DNA of 9,944 nucleotides from Phycisphaerales bacterium (GCA_019747615.1 JAIEQQ010000415.1:1-9944), one strand, 5' to 3'. Positions 1-6,966 are shown, counted from the first letter of the stretch. The notes: generated from the sequence alone by a model not told the origin. Translations and numbers: made by a program.

Positions 1-666
1 GAACACGTTGCCAGCCCCAAACCCAACCAACCGATATTGCAACCGGTCCGCCGGCACACCGGTCATCACCAGCACATCAACATCCACGCGAGCCCCAAAC
101 TCGCCCGAGGTCTTGGTCTGGACCGGGCCCCAGCTCGCGGGCCGCTCGATCCCCGCGCCGCCGAGATCAAACCACGGTGTCCACTGAGCGAGCCGCGTGT
201 TGCCGGCGCGAACCTCGACTCGGACGCCAGCTCCATCGCTTGCGACGTCGAAGTTCCAGCTCGGCAGGATCTCTTGCACCGGCCGCCGCAGCTCGATGAC
301 CGGTGAAGTCAGGATCGCACCGGCGCGATACGCCTTGCCCTCGGTCGTCGTGAGCGTCGGCGTGCTTTCGGGCGTGCCGTGCTCCGCAAGCTGCATCGCG
401 GCCCACGCGTCTCGCCCGAGCACCGTGGTGAGCGTCGCGGCGCCTTGAGTGGAAAAGTCCGATGCGCGCACCGATGCGACGTCGTGGACGATCAACTCCG
501 TGCCCGGGTCGTCGCGGAAGATCGAGTCCGCGACCGCCGAGAGCGCCGTGTTGCCGTCGGGTCTGGACGCACCGCAGCCACCAAGGCCCAGCGCGCACGC
601 GACCACCACGCACCACACGCCCACGCGCCCGACCGCCGCCACCACGCCCGCAAAGTTCTGTCTCAT
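1..666 (-). CDS. Lipoprotein, probable N-terminal part of a C39-family peptidase (partial)
   Basis: An open frame runs from ATG at 666-664 to the left edge with no stop, 222 codons, so the C-terminus lies outside the window. The start has a basic/hydrophobic leader and a lipobox-like LGGC with Cys31, which suggests signal peptidase II processing and membrane anchoring. Residues about 110-222 contain SPVIELRRPVQEILPSWN, a valine-rich VRVEVRAG strand and QWTPWFDLG. From memory this resembles the beta-rich domain that precedes the papain-like domain in bacterial peptidase C39-family proteins (SPV...PSWN...VEVR...W..WYDLG). The catalytic Cys/His would be off the window, so the protease assignment is by analogy. 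The gene is divergent from pyrC. A GAGGT lies 10 bases before ATG but overlaps a TAGAAT box. It could alternatively be a non-catalytic secreted carbohydrate- or wall-binding protein. Confidence 0.6.
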   Translation of the reverse strand, partial: MRQNFAGVVAAVGRVGVWCVVVACALGLGGCGASRPDGNTALSAVADSIFRDDPGTELIVHDVASVRASDFSTQGAATLTTVLGRDAWAAMQLAEHGTPESTPTLTTTEGKAYRAGAILTSPVIELRRPVQEILPSWNFDVASDGAGVRVEVRAGNTRLAQWTPWFDLGGAGIERPASWGPVQTKTSGEFGARVDVDVLVMTGVPADRLQYRLVGFGAGNVF

Positions 667-671
667 CGTCG

Positions 672-681
672 ATTCTACCTC
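672..681 (-). promoter_or_regulatory. Overlapping TAGAAT (-10-like) and GAGGT (SD-like) before the lipoprotein gene
   Basis: Read on the minus strand, GAGGTAGAAT is followed by CGACG and ATG. TAGAAT matches four or five positions of a sigma70 -10 box and ends 5 bases before the start codon, while GAGGT is an SD-like site 10 bases away. If TAGAAT is the -10 box, transcription would start at or very near the ATG and the SD would not be transcribed. Which reading is right cannot be decided from sequence. Confidence 0.3.
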
Positions 682-789
682 GCTGGTGCCCTTGATCTCG
701 AAGATGCGGGAAACCTTGATCGCGGAGAAGCGGAGGGGAGCGGAAAGGTTGCGTGTGCTGGCTTGACCGACTGATCGGATTGATCAACG

Positions 790-867
790 AAGGGAGGGAA
801 GGGAGGGAAGGGATGGAAGGGGAGACGGGTAAAGCTCAAAGCAGCAAAGCAGCAAAGCTCAAATCGA
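790..867 (+). repeat. Composite repeat: 9-bp G-rich tandem array plus AAAGC modules
   Basis: The first part is AAGGGAGGG twice (790-798, 799-807), AAGGGATGG (808-816) and a degenerate fourth unit AAGGGGAGA (817-825). G-runs at 792-807 fit a G-quadruplex pattern (four runs of three G, loops of 1-2 bases). After GACGGGT come modules built from AAAGC plus TC or AGC: AAAGCTC (831-837), AAAGCAGC (838-845), AAAGCAGCAAAGCTC (846-860), ending in AAATCGAG (861-868). A 19-base stretch at 845-863 recurs exactly at 9576-9594 in another intergenic region, and the order of the parts is the same there, which points to a dispersed intergenic repeat family rather than chance low complexity. Confidence 0.75.
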
Positions 868-1139
868 GACCGGCTCCTCAGCGCGTGGTCGGGTGATGGT
901 GGTGCGACACGGGTTCCGCGTGCTCGCGCGTCGAGCCTTGGTGCTCTCAGCATGACTGCCTCGAGACGAACTGCGTTGATGTGCCGTGCTGTTACGACCC
1001 TCGCGTGTGCCCTTCCCTTCCTTCCGTCGCTTCGTTGAAAGAATCTGACCCGGGCAAAGCGAGCGAACACAACCTCTCCGCTCCCGTCCGTAACCTCCGC
1101 GATCCAGACCCCCCGACCACGCCTCCGCCGCCACGCGGC

Positions 1140-1145
1140 TACCTT
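1140..1145 (+). promoter_or_regulatory. Candidate -10 box TACCTT immediately upstream of pyrC
   Basis: TACCTT ends 7 bases before the pyrC ATG, and no Shine-Dalgarno-like sequence is present between it and the start codon. The spacing would put the transcription start at the ATG, giving a leaderless mRNA. No matching -35 box is visible, so this is weak on its own and is supported mainly by the similar arrangement before rpe. Confidence 0.25.
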
Positions 1146-1152
1146 CTGCCCG

Positions 1153-2454
1153 ATGTCCACACTCCTTGTTACCAACGGGCGAGTCATTGATCCATTCTCC
1201 GGCCACGACGCGGTCGCTGACATCGCGATCAAAGACGGCGTCATCGTCGAGATCGGGCGCGGGCTCTCGCGCTCACCCGCGGCGGAGGTCATCGACGCCG
1301 CGGGCCATCTGGTCACGCCCGGGCTCATCGACCCGCACGTCCACCTGCGAGAGCCGGGCAATGAGCGTGCCGAGACCATCGCCAGCGGCACGCGGGCCGC
1401 CGCCAGTGGGGGGTTCACCACCGTCTGCTGCATGCCCAACACCACGCCGGCGCTCGATAACGACACGATGGTCCACTTCGTGATGGCGAGGGCGGAATCG
1501 ACGGGTGCGTGCCGCGTGTTTCCGGTGTGCGCCGTGAGCAAGGCGCGCCGCGGCGAGGAACTCGCCGAGATCGCTCTCATGGCCCGCGCCGGCGCCTGCG
1601 GCTTTTCTGACGACGGCGATTGCATCGCGTCTGCGGGGCTGATGAGCCGCGCGCTGGCAACTGTCAAGGCCACCGGCAAGCCGCTGATGCAGCACTGCCA
1701 GGAGCCGACGATGACCCGCGGCTCGGTCATGCACGCCGGCATCACGTCCACGCGACTGGACTTGGCAGGTTGGCCCCGGGCCGCGGAAGAGATCATCATC
1801 GAGCGCGACATCCGTCTCAATCGCAACATCGGTTGTGCGTACCACGTGCAGCACATCAGCAGCGCCGAGAGCGTGAACATCGTGCGAGCGGCGCGGGCGC
1901 AGGGTCAACCAGTGACGGCCGAGGCCACGCCGCACCATCTCCTGCTCACGTGCGACCTCATCGAATCCAGCGGCTACGACACTCGCTACAAAGTCAACCC
2001 GCCGATCCGCGAGCAGGCCGACCAGGACGCGATCAAGCAAGGCATCGCCGACGGCACGATCACAGTCCTCGGCACCGACCACGCGCCGCACCCGGCGGAG
2101 TCGAAGGACGTTCCGTTCGACGCCGCGTCGTTCGGGCTGATTGGTCTTGAGAGTGCGCTGAGCCTCTACTACGAAGCCCTCGTTGAGGGCAACGTCATCG
2201 ACTGGCCGCGGCTGATCGCGATGATGACCATCGAGCCCGCCAAGCTCTGCGCCCTCGACACCCCCCCCCGCGGCCTCGGCAAACTCGCCGTCGGCGGCCC
2301 GGCCGATGTCACGATCATCGATCCGAGTGCCCGCTGGAACCTCACCCGCGCCGAACTCGCGGGCCGCTCATTCAACACGCCGTTCCTCGGGCGCGAGCTG
2401 CGGTCGCGAGCGGTGATGACGGTGGTGGGGGGCGTGGTGCGGTGGCGGCGGTGA
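1153..2454 (+). CDS. pyrC: Dihydroorotase (class I, metal-dependent amidohydrolase)
   Basis: It catalyses the reversible cyclisation of N-carbamoyl-L-aspartate to dihydroorotate, the third step of de novo pyrimidine synthesis, in the cytoplasm. The 433-residue length is normal for the class I (Aquifex/Bacillus-like) enzymes. Visible signatures are the metal-binding DPHVHLREPG (His62, His64), GFSDDG (Asp153/154, where class I enzymes use Asp as the bridging ligand instead of carbamylated lysine), His181 in HCQE, His234 in HVQHISSAE and the catalytic Asp309 in GTDHAPH. The C-terminus has the usual small beta domain (GGPADVTIID...). The ATG at 1153 gives the expected start LLVTNGRVIDP; there is no SD. 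A run of nine C at 2261-2269 lies within the coding sequence (residues TPPRG). pyrB is not adjacent here; the neighbour is an unrelated divergent lipoprotein gene, so pyrC is probably transcribed alone. Confidence 0.96.
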   Translation: MSTLLVTNGRVIDPFSGHDAVADIAIKDGVIVEIGRGLSRSPAAEVIDAAGHLVTPGLIDPHVHLREPGNERAETIASGTRAAASGGFTTVCCMPNTTPALDNDTMVHFVMARAESTGACRVFPVCAVSKARRGEELAEIALMARAGACGFSDDGDCIASAGLMSRALATVKATGKPLMQHCQEPTMTRGSVMHAGITSTRLDLAGWPRAAEEIIIERDIRLNRNIGCAYHVQHISSAESVNIVRAARAQGQPVTAEATPHHLLLTCDLIESSGYDTRYKVNPPIREQADQDAIKQGIADGTITVLGTDHAPHPAESKDVPFDAASFGLIGLESALSLYYEALVEGNVIDWPRLIAMMTIEPAKLCALDTPPRGLGKLAVGGPADVTIIDPSARWNLTRAELAGRSFNTPFLGRELRSRAVMTVVGGVVRWRR

Positions 2455-2484
2455 ACGCGGGCGTGCGGTGGCCTCCCCGCGTCT

Positions 2485-2512
2485 AGGTGGCCCGCCTGTC
2501 CCAGGCGGACCT
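2485..2512. repeat. Palindromic hairpin element downstream of pyrC
   Basis: CCGCCTG (2492-2498) pairs perfectly with CAGGCGG (2502-2508) around a TCC loop, and outside a 3-base bulge AGGT (2485-2488) pairs with ACCT (2509-2512), an 11-pair structure in total. It lies about 30 bases after the pyrC stop. It has no following T-run, so it is not a canonical intrinsic terminator. The compact palindrome with a CCGCCTGTCCCAGGCGG core looks like a dispersed extragenic palindrome, which only a genome-wide search could confirm; a role in 3'-end stability or termination of pyrC mRNA is possible. Confidence 0.5.
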
Positions 2513-2649
2513 GGCCAACCTGCAAGCACACGAGAGCTCGGGACGGGGGGGAGCGCCGACCCACACCGACCCGCGCCGGCCGTTCGCAAAGATCGTGTGA
2601 ATCGAATGACTACGGGTTTTCCTTCGCACCCGCGATGAGCATGCTCGCG

Positions 2650-2679
2650 TATGCTGTTCGCGGGAGTTCACCGAAGGAG
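2650..2679 (+). promoter_or_regulatory. Candidate -10 box and strong SD for the SUMF1-like gene
   Basis: TATGCT at 2650-2655 is a -10-like box 31 bases before the chosen start codon, and AAGGAG at 2674-2679 sits 7 bases before ATG 2687. The SD decides the start: an earlier in-frame ATG at 2651 lies inside the TATGCT box, has no SD, and would put 12 extra residues before a good signal peptide. Confidence 0.45.
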
Positions 2680-2686
2680 CGCGACG

Positions 2687-3781
2687 ATGCGTCAAAAGTT
2701 GTGGTGTGCAGTGCGATCGACCGCGTTTATCGTGAGCTTCGGGCTCATGTTGGCCGCTGCCTCGGATGTTGCGAGGGCTGATCTGCCGCCGTTGTCGGCG
2801 AGGGCGATTGCCAATGGTGCTGAGATCACCCGCGAGTTTGGGCATGAGTTTGTTACCGTCGGTGCGCCGGGGAACGCTGGCTATGAGGGTGGCCAGTTCG
2901 GCAACAACGCTGGAGCAGGCGCCGTCGCTGACCCGTTTCGTATCGCCCGCACACAAGTGACCAACGGTCAATGGGTCAACTTCGCGAACGCCTATCTCCC
3001 GCACATCATCGCGCGCGGCGACGACCCTGCCCGCCAGTGGGGCATCTTCGGCAGCGTCTTCGTTGGGTACGACGCCTCGCAGGGACGCTACGTAACCAGC
3101 CCGGGTGCCGAGAACTACGCGGCCAACATGTCATGGCGGATGGCCGCACGATACTGCAACTGGCTCTGCAACGACCAGCGAAACGACGCCGCGGCGTTCG
3201 AGAATGGCGCGTACGACACAAGTACATTTGGCAACGGTCCAAACAACACCTTCACGGATCAGATCACTCACAACGCCGGGGCACGGTTCTATATCCCGAC
3301 ACGGGATCAATGGGTCAAAGCCGCTTACTTCGATCCCAACCGGAATGGCGCCGGACAGGCGGGGTATTGGGAGTATCCACACGCGTCCAGCGTCGCTCCA
3401 AGATACGACTTTCCCGAGAATGGAGGCGAGTCCATCGCGGGGTTGGAGGGCATTCCTCTCTTTTCTTGGTACTTGCCGGTCGGTTCGTACCAGAACACGC
3501 AAAGCCCATGGGGATTGTTCGATCTTTCGGGAAGTTCAAGGGACTGGAATGAGGACACCACATCGAGGCGCGAAGATCGCTTCGTTTCCGGAAGTGGACG
3601 TCGAGATCTCGTGGCAGAATCGACAGATTCACTATACGGGGGTTTCCCGTGGAGCACTCGACCGGACGAACTGAGTGCAATCTCCGGGCTTCGTATTGCT
3701 GCGCTCATTCCCGGCCCTGGAAGCTCTGTATTGCTGATCGGTTGCGTCGCATTGGTGAACATTAAAAGGAGAAGGCGATGA
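2687..3781 (+). CDS. Exported SUMF1/FGE-sulfatase-domain protein with PEP-CTERM-like tail
   Basis: The 364-residue product begins with a signal peptide (MRQKLWCAVR..., hydrophobic core to residue 26, likely cleavage after ARA at 31). The body follows the formylglycine-generating-enzyme-like (SUMF1) fold order: FVTVGAPGN (55-63), PFRIARTQVTNGQWVNFANA (83-102), NMSWRMAARYCNWL (147-160), RFYIPTRDQWVKAAYFDPN (200-218), PVGSYQNTQSPWGLFDLSG (264-282) and SGLRIAALIP (333-342). The usual GNVWEW is replaced by GSSRDWNED and the RGGSW segment by SGSGRRD; the paired active-site cysteines of true FGE are not seen, so sulfatase activation is unlikely and a binding or structural role is more probable. The tail IPGPGSSVLLIGCVALVNIK plus RRRR (341-364) is a PEP-CTERM-like sorting signal with Gly for Glu. 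It overlaps the next gene by 4 bases (ATGA), implying one transcript and coupled translation. Exact function unknown. Confidence 0.82.
   Translation: MRQKLWCAVRSTAFIVSFGLMLAAASDVARADLPPLSARAIANGAEITREFGHEFVTVGAPGNAGYEGGQFGNNAGAGAVADPFRIARTQVTNGQWVNFANAYLPHIIARGDDPARQWGIFGSVFVGYDASQGRYVTSPGAENYAANMSWRMAARYCNWLCNDQRNDAAAFENGAYDTSTFGNGPNNTFTDQITHNAGARFYIPTRDQWVKAAYFDPNRNGAGQAGYWEYPHASSVAPRYDFPENGGESIAGLEGIPLFSWYLPVGSYQNTQSPWGLFDLSGSSRDWNEDTTSRREDRFVSGSGRRDLVAESTDSLYGGFPWSTRPDELSAISGLRIAALIPGPGSSVLLIGCVALVNIKRRRR
3766..3771 (+). promoter_or_regulatory. Strong SD for the dockerin-like gene, inside the upstream gene
   Basis: AAGGAG lies 6 bases before ATG 3778, within the last codons of the SUMF1-like gene. 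Together with the ATGA overlap of start and stop this fixes the start at 3778 and suggests translational coupling, even though the downstream frame is now interrupted. Confidence 0.75.
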
Positions 3782-5664
3782 CACTTGGAAGAACATGTCT
3801 TACGATGTTTGTGTATTTGTTCGTTGCAACTACTTGGACCAGCGGACAGTTGTTCAACGTCGGCGTGAATCCCATAGGGCCGGGCATAAACAACTCGATT
3901 ACCGAGAACAGTTTGACCCCCGGCGACTCGCTTAGTGCGAGAATCAGAATCTTCGTCGGCCATGTCCCCGGACCCACCACAATTACGCTTCGCGCGAATG
4001 ACCCAAATTACAAGCTCGAATATGTGATTGTCGAGATTGCGACGCCTCAGCAGATTCAACTTTGAATTACTGGCCCGACCGACAATGACCCGCTGTCGCA
4101 GATTGGAACTATTGATTTTGTCACGTCTGGCACGAGCAGTGGAGACCTTATTATAACCAATGTGCGAACATCTGGCAATGTCGGAACTGTCCGAGCACAC
4201 GGATGGAACCTTGCTCAAATCGGTGGATCCATTACTGGAGGCATTACGATCGTCGATCGCGATCCTAGCGCAAACTCAAACCTGCTGAATACTCGAGTGT
4301 TTGGATCAATCCTCGGAAATATCAATGTCGAGGACGGTGTAATCATCGATCTTAACGTCTCCGGCACTATCGGTACACCGACGAGTCCGGTTACGATTAG
4401 CGCAAAGAACGACGGCAACATTGCCAACTCCTTCATCACGCGCATCGTCTGCTCCGCCTTCTACGGCACGCTCCGCGGCCCCGGCTCCCTCCCCGCCCCG
4501 GAGATCGGCGAGTTCCGCACCACCAGCGGCCCGGTTGTCGGCACGCTGAACTTCGACGGCATCTACACGGCGCCTCAAGCAGGCAAGGGTCTCTTCGTCG
4601 CCACCGACCTGAACGCAAACGTCAGCGTAACGCGCGATACCGCCGGGCCCGTGCAGGTCGGCGGCAAGCTCGTCGCCGGTCGGACATTCACCATCCGCAA
4701 CTTCAACGATAACGCCTCATTCGCCGCGATCGAGCCCGGCGCGACCCTCCGCGTCAACGGCTCACTTCCCGCTGGCCGTACCCTCAGCTTCGGCACCGCC
4801 ACGCCGTTCGTGGCCGGAATCTCTGGTCAGGTCATCCTGAACGCCGCGAACACAGGGGGCACATGGACGGGCGACGTCCGAATCGGCGGACCGACCGGTT
4901 CCATTCTGTCGCCCACACCTGCGTACGACGAATCCTCGACAATTGTTGGCGGCGGTGCCGTCGGCCTCGTGCCCTTCCGCGTCAAGACGCAGGACTTCGT
5001 GCCGTACCCCGTCGCAGGAACGCGACGACTCAGCCGCTACGCGTTCACGGGCTATGTTCCGAATGATCCGGCCCGTCAGTCCGCCGCCACGATCTCGTTC
5101 TACGGTCCGGTTCGCAACGTGAACGCGTCGACGCTGAAGCTGCAATCGTTCAACCCCTCGACCTCGATATGGACCGATGTGCCCACGGCCAACTACCAGG
5201 TTCCGTTGCTGCCCGTGGCAAACACCAACGGCCGAGACTGGAAGCTCGGCGGCAACGGAACCATGACGTTTGCCTCCGGCACGTACCGCGTCCTCGCGAC
5301 GACCGGCATCCGCTGTGACATTGGCCTCGGTGCAAACGATCCGACCATCGCCGCGGAGACGGCCGTCGAGTTCTTCCTCTCGGACCAGTGCGCGAATGCG
5401 GGCATCGCAAATCCGTGCGATATCGCCTATGACAATGGTCAGCCACTTCCGCCGTTCGGACCGGCCGAGACGGGCTACGTGAACAACGGCGTTACCGAGG
5501 GCGACTACAACCTGTTCTTTGCCGGCTTCTTTGTTCCCGAGCTGTACTGCGATGTTGCCGATGACGCGGGCAATGTCTTGCCCACCACCGGTGTCAACAA
5601 CGGCGTGACCGAAGGGGATTACAACGCCTTCTTCGCCGCGTTCTTCAACGGCTGCACGAACTGA
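3778..5664 (+). pseudogene. Large exported protein with two dockerin-like units, interrupted by an in-frame TGA
   Basis: One frame runs from ATG 3778 to TGA 5662-5664 (628 codons) with a single internal stop, TGA 4063-4065 (codon 96). The first 95 codons give a signal peptide (MTLGRTCLTMFVYLFVATTW..., probable cleavage near TSG-Q) and a beta-rich start; the downstream part has no good ATG or SD at its head, the first alternative start being GTG 4162. The middle is rich in short Gly/Asn/Val turns (GSITGGITIVD, GSILGNINVEDGVIIDLNVS), suggesting a beta-solenoid, followed by GGGAVGLVPF and a beta-sandwich-like region. The C-terminus (5416-5658) has two Cys-initiated units, CDIAYD...VNNGVTEGDYNLFF and CDVADD...VNNGVTEGDYNAFF, ending NGCTN, like the GC-type dockerin tails of planctomycete secreted proteins. 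Codon use shifts sharply at 4432. Either a recent pseudogene, a readthrough gene or a sequence error; role unknown, probably surface or extracellular. Confidence 0.72.
5479..5646 (+). repeat. Duplicated 18-residue dockerin-like motif
   Basis: Two 54-base coding segments, 5479-5532 and 5593-5646, encode VNNGVTEGDYN[L/A]FFA[G/A]FF, 16 of 18 residues identical, with 12 nucleotide differences, mostly at third positions. Each is preceded by a Cys-Asp-(I/V)-Ala-x-Asp stretch and a proline-containing linker. The arrangement resembles the paired calcium-binding segments of dockerin domains, though the first-half loop is longer than a canonical EF-hand. Confidence 0.8.
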
Positions 5665-5705
5665 TCGACAGGCCCAGCGCTCACTCCACATCGCCCGTGC
5701 ACCGC

Positions 5706-5737
5706 AAGCCCTCGCCGCCCGGCGGGGGCTTTTCGTT
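5706..5737 (+). terminator. Rho-independent terminator after the dockerin-like gene
   Basis: AAGCCCTCGCC (5706-5716) pairs with GGCGGGGGCTT (5721-5731) around a GCCC loop: 11 pairs with one T-G wobble, followed by TTCGTT. It lies about 40 bases after the stop codon of the dockerin-like frame and would end the SUMF1-like/dockerin-like transcript before gap. Confidence 0.85.
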
Positions 5738-5769
5738 GGCGCGCACCCTCCAATCTCCCGCCACCCCCA

Positions 5770-5799
5770 TTCGACCTCTCGCACTCGCTCCTCTATCCT
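5770..5799 (+). promoter_or_regulatory. Candidate sigma70-type promoter for gap
   Basis: TTCGAC (5770-5775), an 18-base spacer and TATCCT (5794-5799) lie upstream of gap, giving a leader of about 110 bases. The same TATCCT hexamer precedes rpe and the pyrophosphorylase gene. The -35 match is moderate. The leader between 5800 and 5916 is strongly pyrimidine-rich on this strand; no riboswitch was recognised in it. Confidence 0.4.
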
Positions 5800-5916
5800 T
5801 GCGCAACCGCTTCCGCGGGTTTGTCAGTCGCTCTCTATATCCACCCTTGCCTCACGCAGTCTCACGGCCCACCTCCCACGCAATCCCCCTCACCCCCCGC
5901 CCTGAAAGGCCCCCAA

Positions 5917-6966
5917 ATGGCAATCCGCATCGGCATCAACGGTTTCGGTCGCATCGGTCGCCTCGTCTACCGCATCGCCGCCGAGCACGGCATCGACGTT
6001 GTCGGTGTCAACGACCTGGTCCCGGCGGACAACCTCGCGTACCTGCTCAAGTACGACACCATGCACCGCCAGTTTTCACTCAACGGCAAGCACGCCGAGA
6101 TCTCCGCCACCGCCACCGAGACCGGCGGCAGCTTCACCGTCAACGGCAAGGTCACCAAGACCACCGCGATCAAGGATCCCGCGCAGCTCCCCTGGAAGGA
6201 CATGGGCGTGAACTACGTCCTGGAGTCCACCGGGCTGTTCACGGATTTCGAGAAGGCCAGCGCCCACGTCGCCGCGGGCGCTAAGCGCGTGGTGATCTCC
6301 GCCCCGACCAAGAGCGAGCCGGCCCAGGTGCCGACGCTGGTGTTGGGCGTGAATCACGAGGTCTTTGACGCCAGCAAGCACACCGTCGTCAGCAACGCCT
6401 CCTGCACCACCAACTGCCTGGCGCCGATCGCCAAGGTCATCAACGACGCCTTCGGCCTCGATGAGGGCCTGATGACCACGATCCACGCCGCGACCGCGAC
6501 GCAGCCGACGCAGGACGGCCCGTCCAAGAAAGACTGGCGCGGCGGGCGCAACGCCTACCAGAACATCATTCCCGCCAGCACCGGCGCCGCCAAAGCCGTG
6601 ACGCTCGCGATCCCCGCGCTCAAGGGCAAGCTCACGGGCATGAGCTTCCGCGTGCCGACGGCCGATGTCTCGGCGGTGGACCTGACGTTCAAGACCGCCA
6701 AGGACACGAGCCTCGCGGAGATCAACGCCGCGATGAAGAGCGCCAGCGAGGGCGCGATGAAGGGCATCCTGGGCTACACCGAAGAGGAAGTCGTCAGCAG
6801 CGACTTCATCAGCGATCGCCGCAGCAGCATCTTTGACGCCAAGGCGGGCATCGAGCTGAACAAGCGGTTCTTCAAGGTCGTGTCGTGGTACGACAACGAA
6901 GCCGGCTACGCCGCGCGTTGCGTGGACCTGATCAAGTACATGGCCGCGAAGGACGGCGTTCAGTAA
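5917..6966 (+). CDS. gap: Glyceraldehyde-3-phosphate dehydrogenase, type I
   Basis: It oxidises and phosphorylates glyceraldehyde 3-phosphate to 1,3-bisphosphoglycerate with NAD(P) in cytoplasmic glycolysis and runs in reverse in gluconeogenesis. The 349-residue product has the Rossmann start [15 protein letters not shown] (5-19), with Asp33 of VNDL at the end of the second strand favouring NAD. The catalytic block SNASCTTNC places the active Cys at 163 and the conserved C-x3-C partner at 167; the catalytic His190 is in [10 protein letters not shown], followed by [14 protein letters not shown] and [12 protein letters not shown]. The C-terminal WYDNEAGYA is intact. ATG 5917 was chosen because [11 protein letters not shown] is the normal N-terminus; the open frame extends 96 bases further upstream only through a TTG and unlike sequence. 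AAAGG lies 7 bases before the ATG. No pgk follows; the next gene, rpe, is convergent. Confidence 0.97.
   Translation: MAIRIGINGFGRIGRLVYRIAAEHGIDVVGVNDLVPADNLAYLLKYDTMHRQFSLNGKHAEISATATETGGSFTVNGKVTKTTAIKDPAQLPWKDMGVNYVLESTGLFTDFEKASAHVAAGAKRVVISAPTKSEPAQVPTLVLGVNHEVFDASKHTVVSNASCTTNCLAPIAKVINDAFGLDEGLMTTIHAATATQPTQDGPSKKDWRGGRNAYQNIIPASTGAAKAVTLAIPALKGKLTGMSFRVPTADVSAVDLTFKTAKDTSLAEINAAMKSASEGAMKGILGYTEEEVVSSDFISDRRSSIFDAKAGIELNKRFFKVVSWYDNEAGYAARCVDLIKYMAAKDGVQ

Larger units (their letters stand above)
667..1152. other. Divergent intergenic region between lipoprotein gene and pyrC
   Basis: This stretch of 486 bases separates two diverging genes. It holds the start signals of the lipoprotein gene, the G-rich tandem tract and AAAGC modules at 790-867, and a TACCTT box just before pyrC. 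I see no convincing small gene in 870-1152: the open frames there lack recognisable domains and are rich in Pro/Arg/Ser, as expected from GC-rich non-coding sequence. No tRNA or clear riboswitch-like structure was recognised; a pyrimidine-responsive leader for pyrC cannot be excluded. Confidence 0.6.

Noticed and set aside
167..787. Minus-strand open frame of 206 codons near the left edge
   Set aside because: It shares the strand with, but is out of frame from, the lipoprotein frame at 1-666, which has a signal peptide, a lipobox and domain-like sequence; the 206-codon product is Arg-rich and featureless.
981..1190. Small plus-strand open frame of 69 codons upstream of pyrC
   Set aside because: No SD, no domain, Pro-rich, and it overlaps the pyrC start in another frame.
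675..1880. Long minus-strand open frame of 401 codons opposite pyrC
   Set aside because: It is antisense to a clearly conserved dihydroorotase, has no recognisable domain, is Arg/Ser/Pro-rich, and crosses the intergenic repeat. It is a by-product of high GC.
2651..2686. Upstream ATG 2651 as start of the SUMF1-like gene
   Set aside because: It has no SD, lies in the likely -10 box, and would add 12 residues before a normal signal peptide; ATG 2687 has AAGGAG at ideal spacing.
4063..4065. TGA as a selenocysteine or reassigned tryptophan codon
   Set aside because: pyrC, the SUMF1-like gene, rpe and the pyrophosphorylase gene all end at TGA, so TGA is a normal stop here. I see no convincing SECIS-type hairpin just after it, and the surrounding beta-rich sequence gives no redox-site context.
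4762..5784. Minus-strand open frame of 340 codons opposite the dockerin-like gene
   Set aside because: Antisense to a frame with a recognisable dockerin-like end and typical GC3; its product has no family signature and it crosses the terminator at 5706-5737.
5821..5916. N-terminal extension of GAPDH from TTG 5821
   Set aside because: The extension is Pro/Ser-rich and unlike any [16 protein letters not shown] at 5917 is the standard N-terminus and has a nearby AAAGG.
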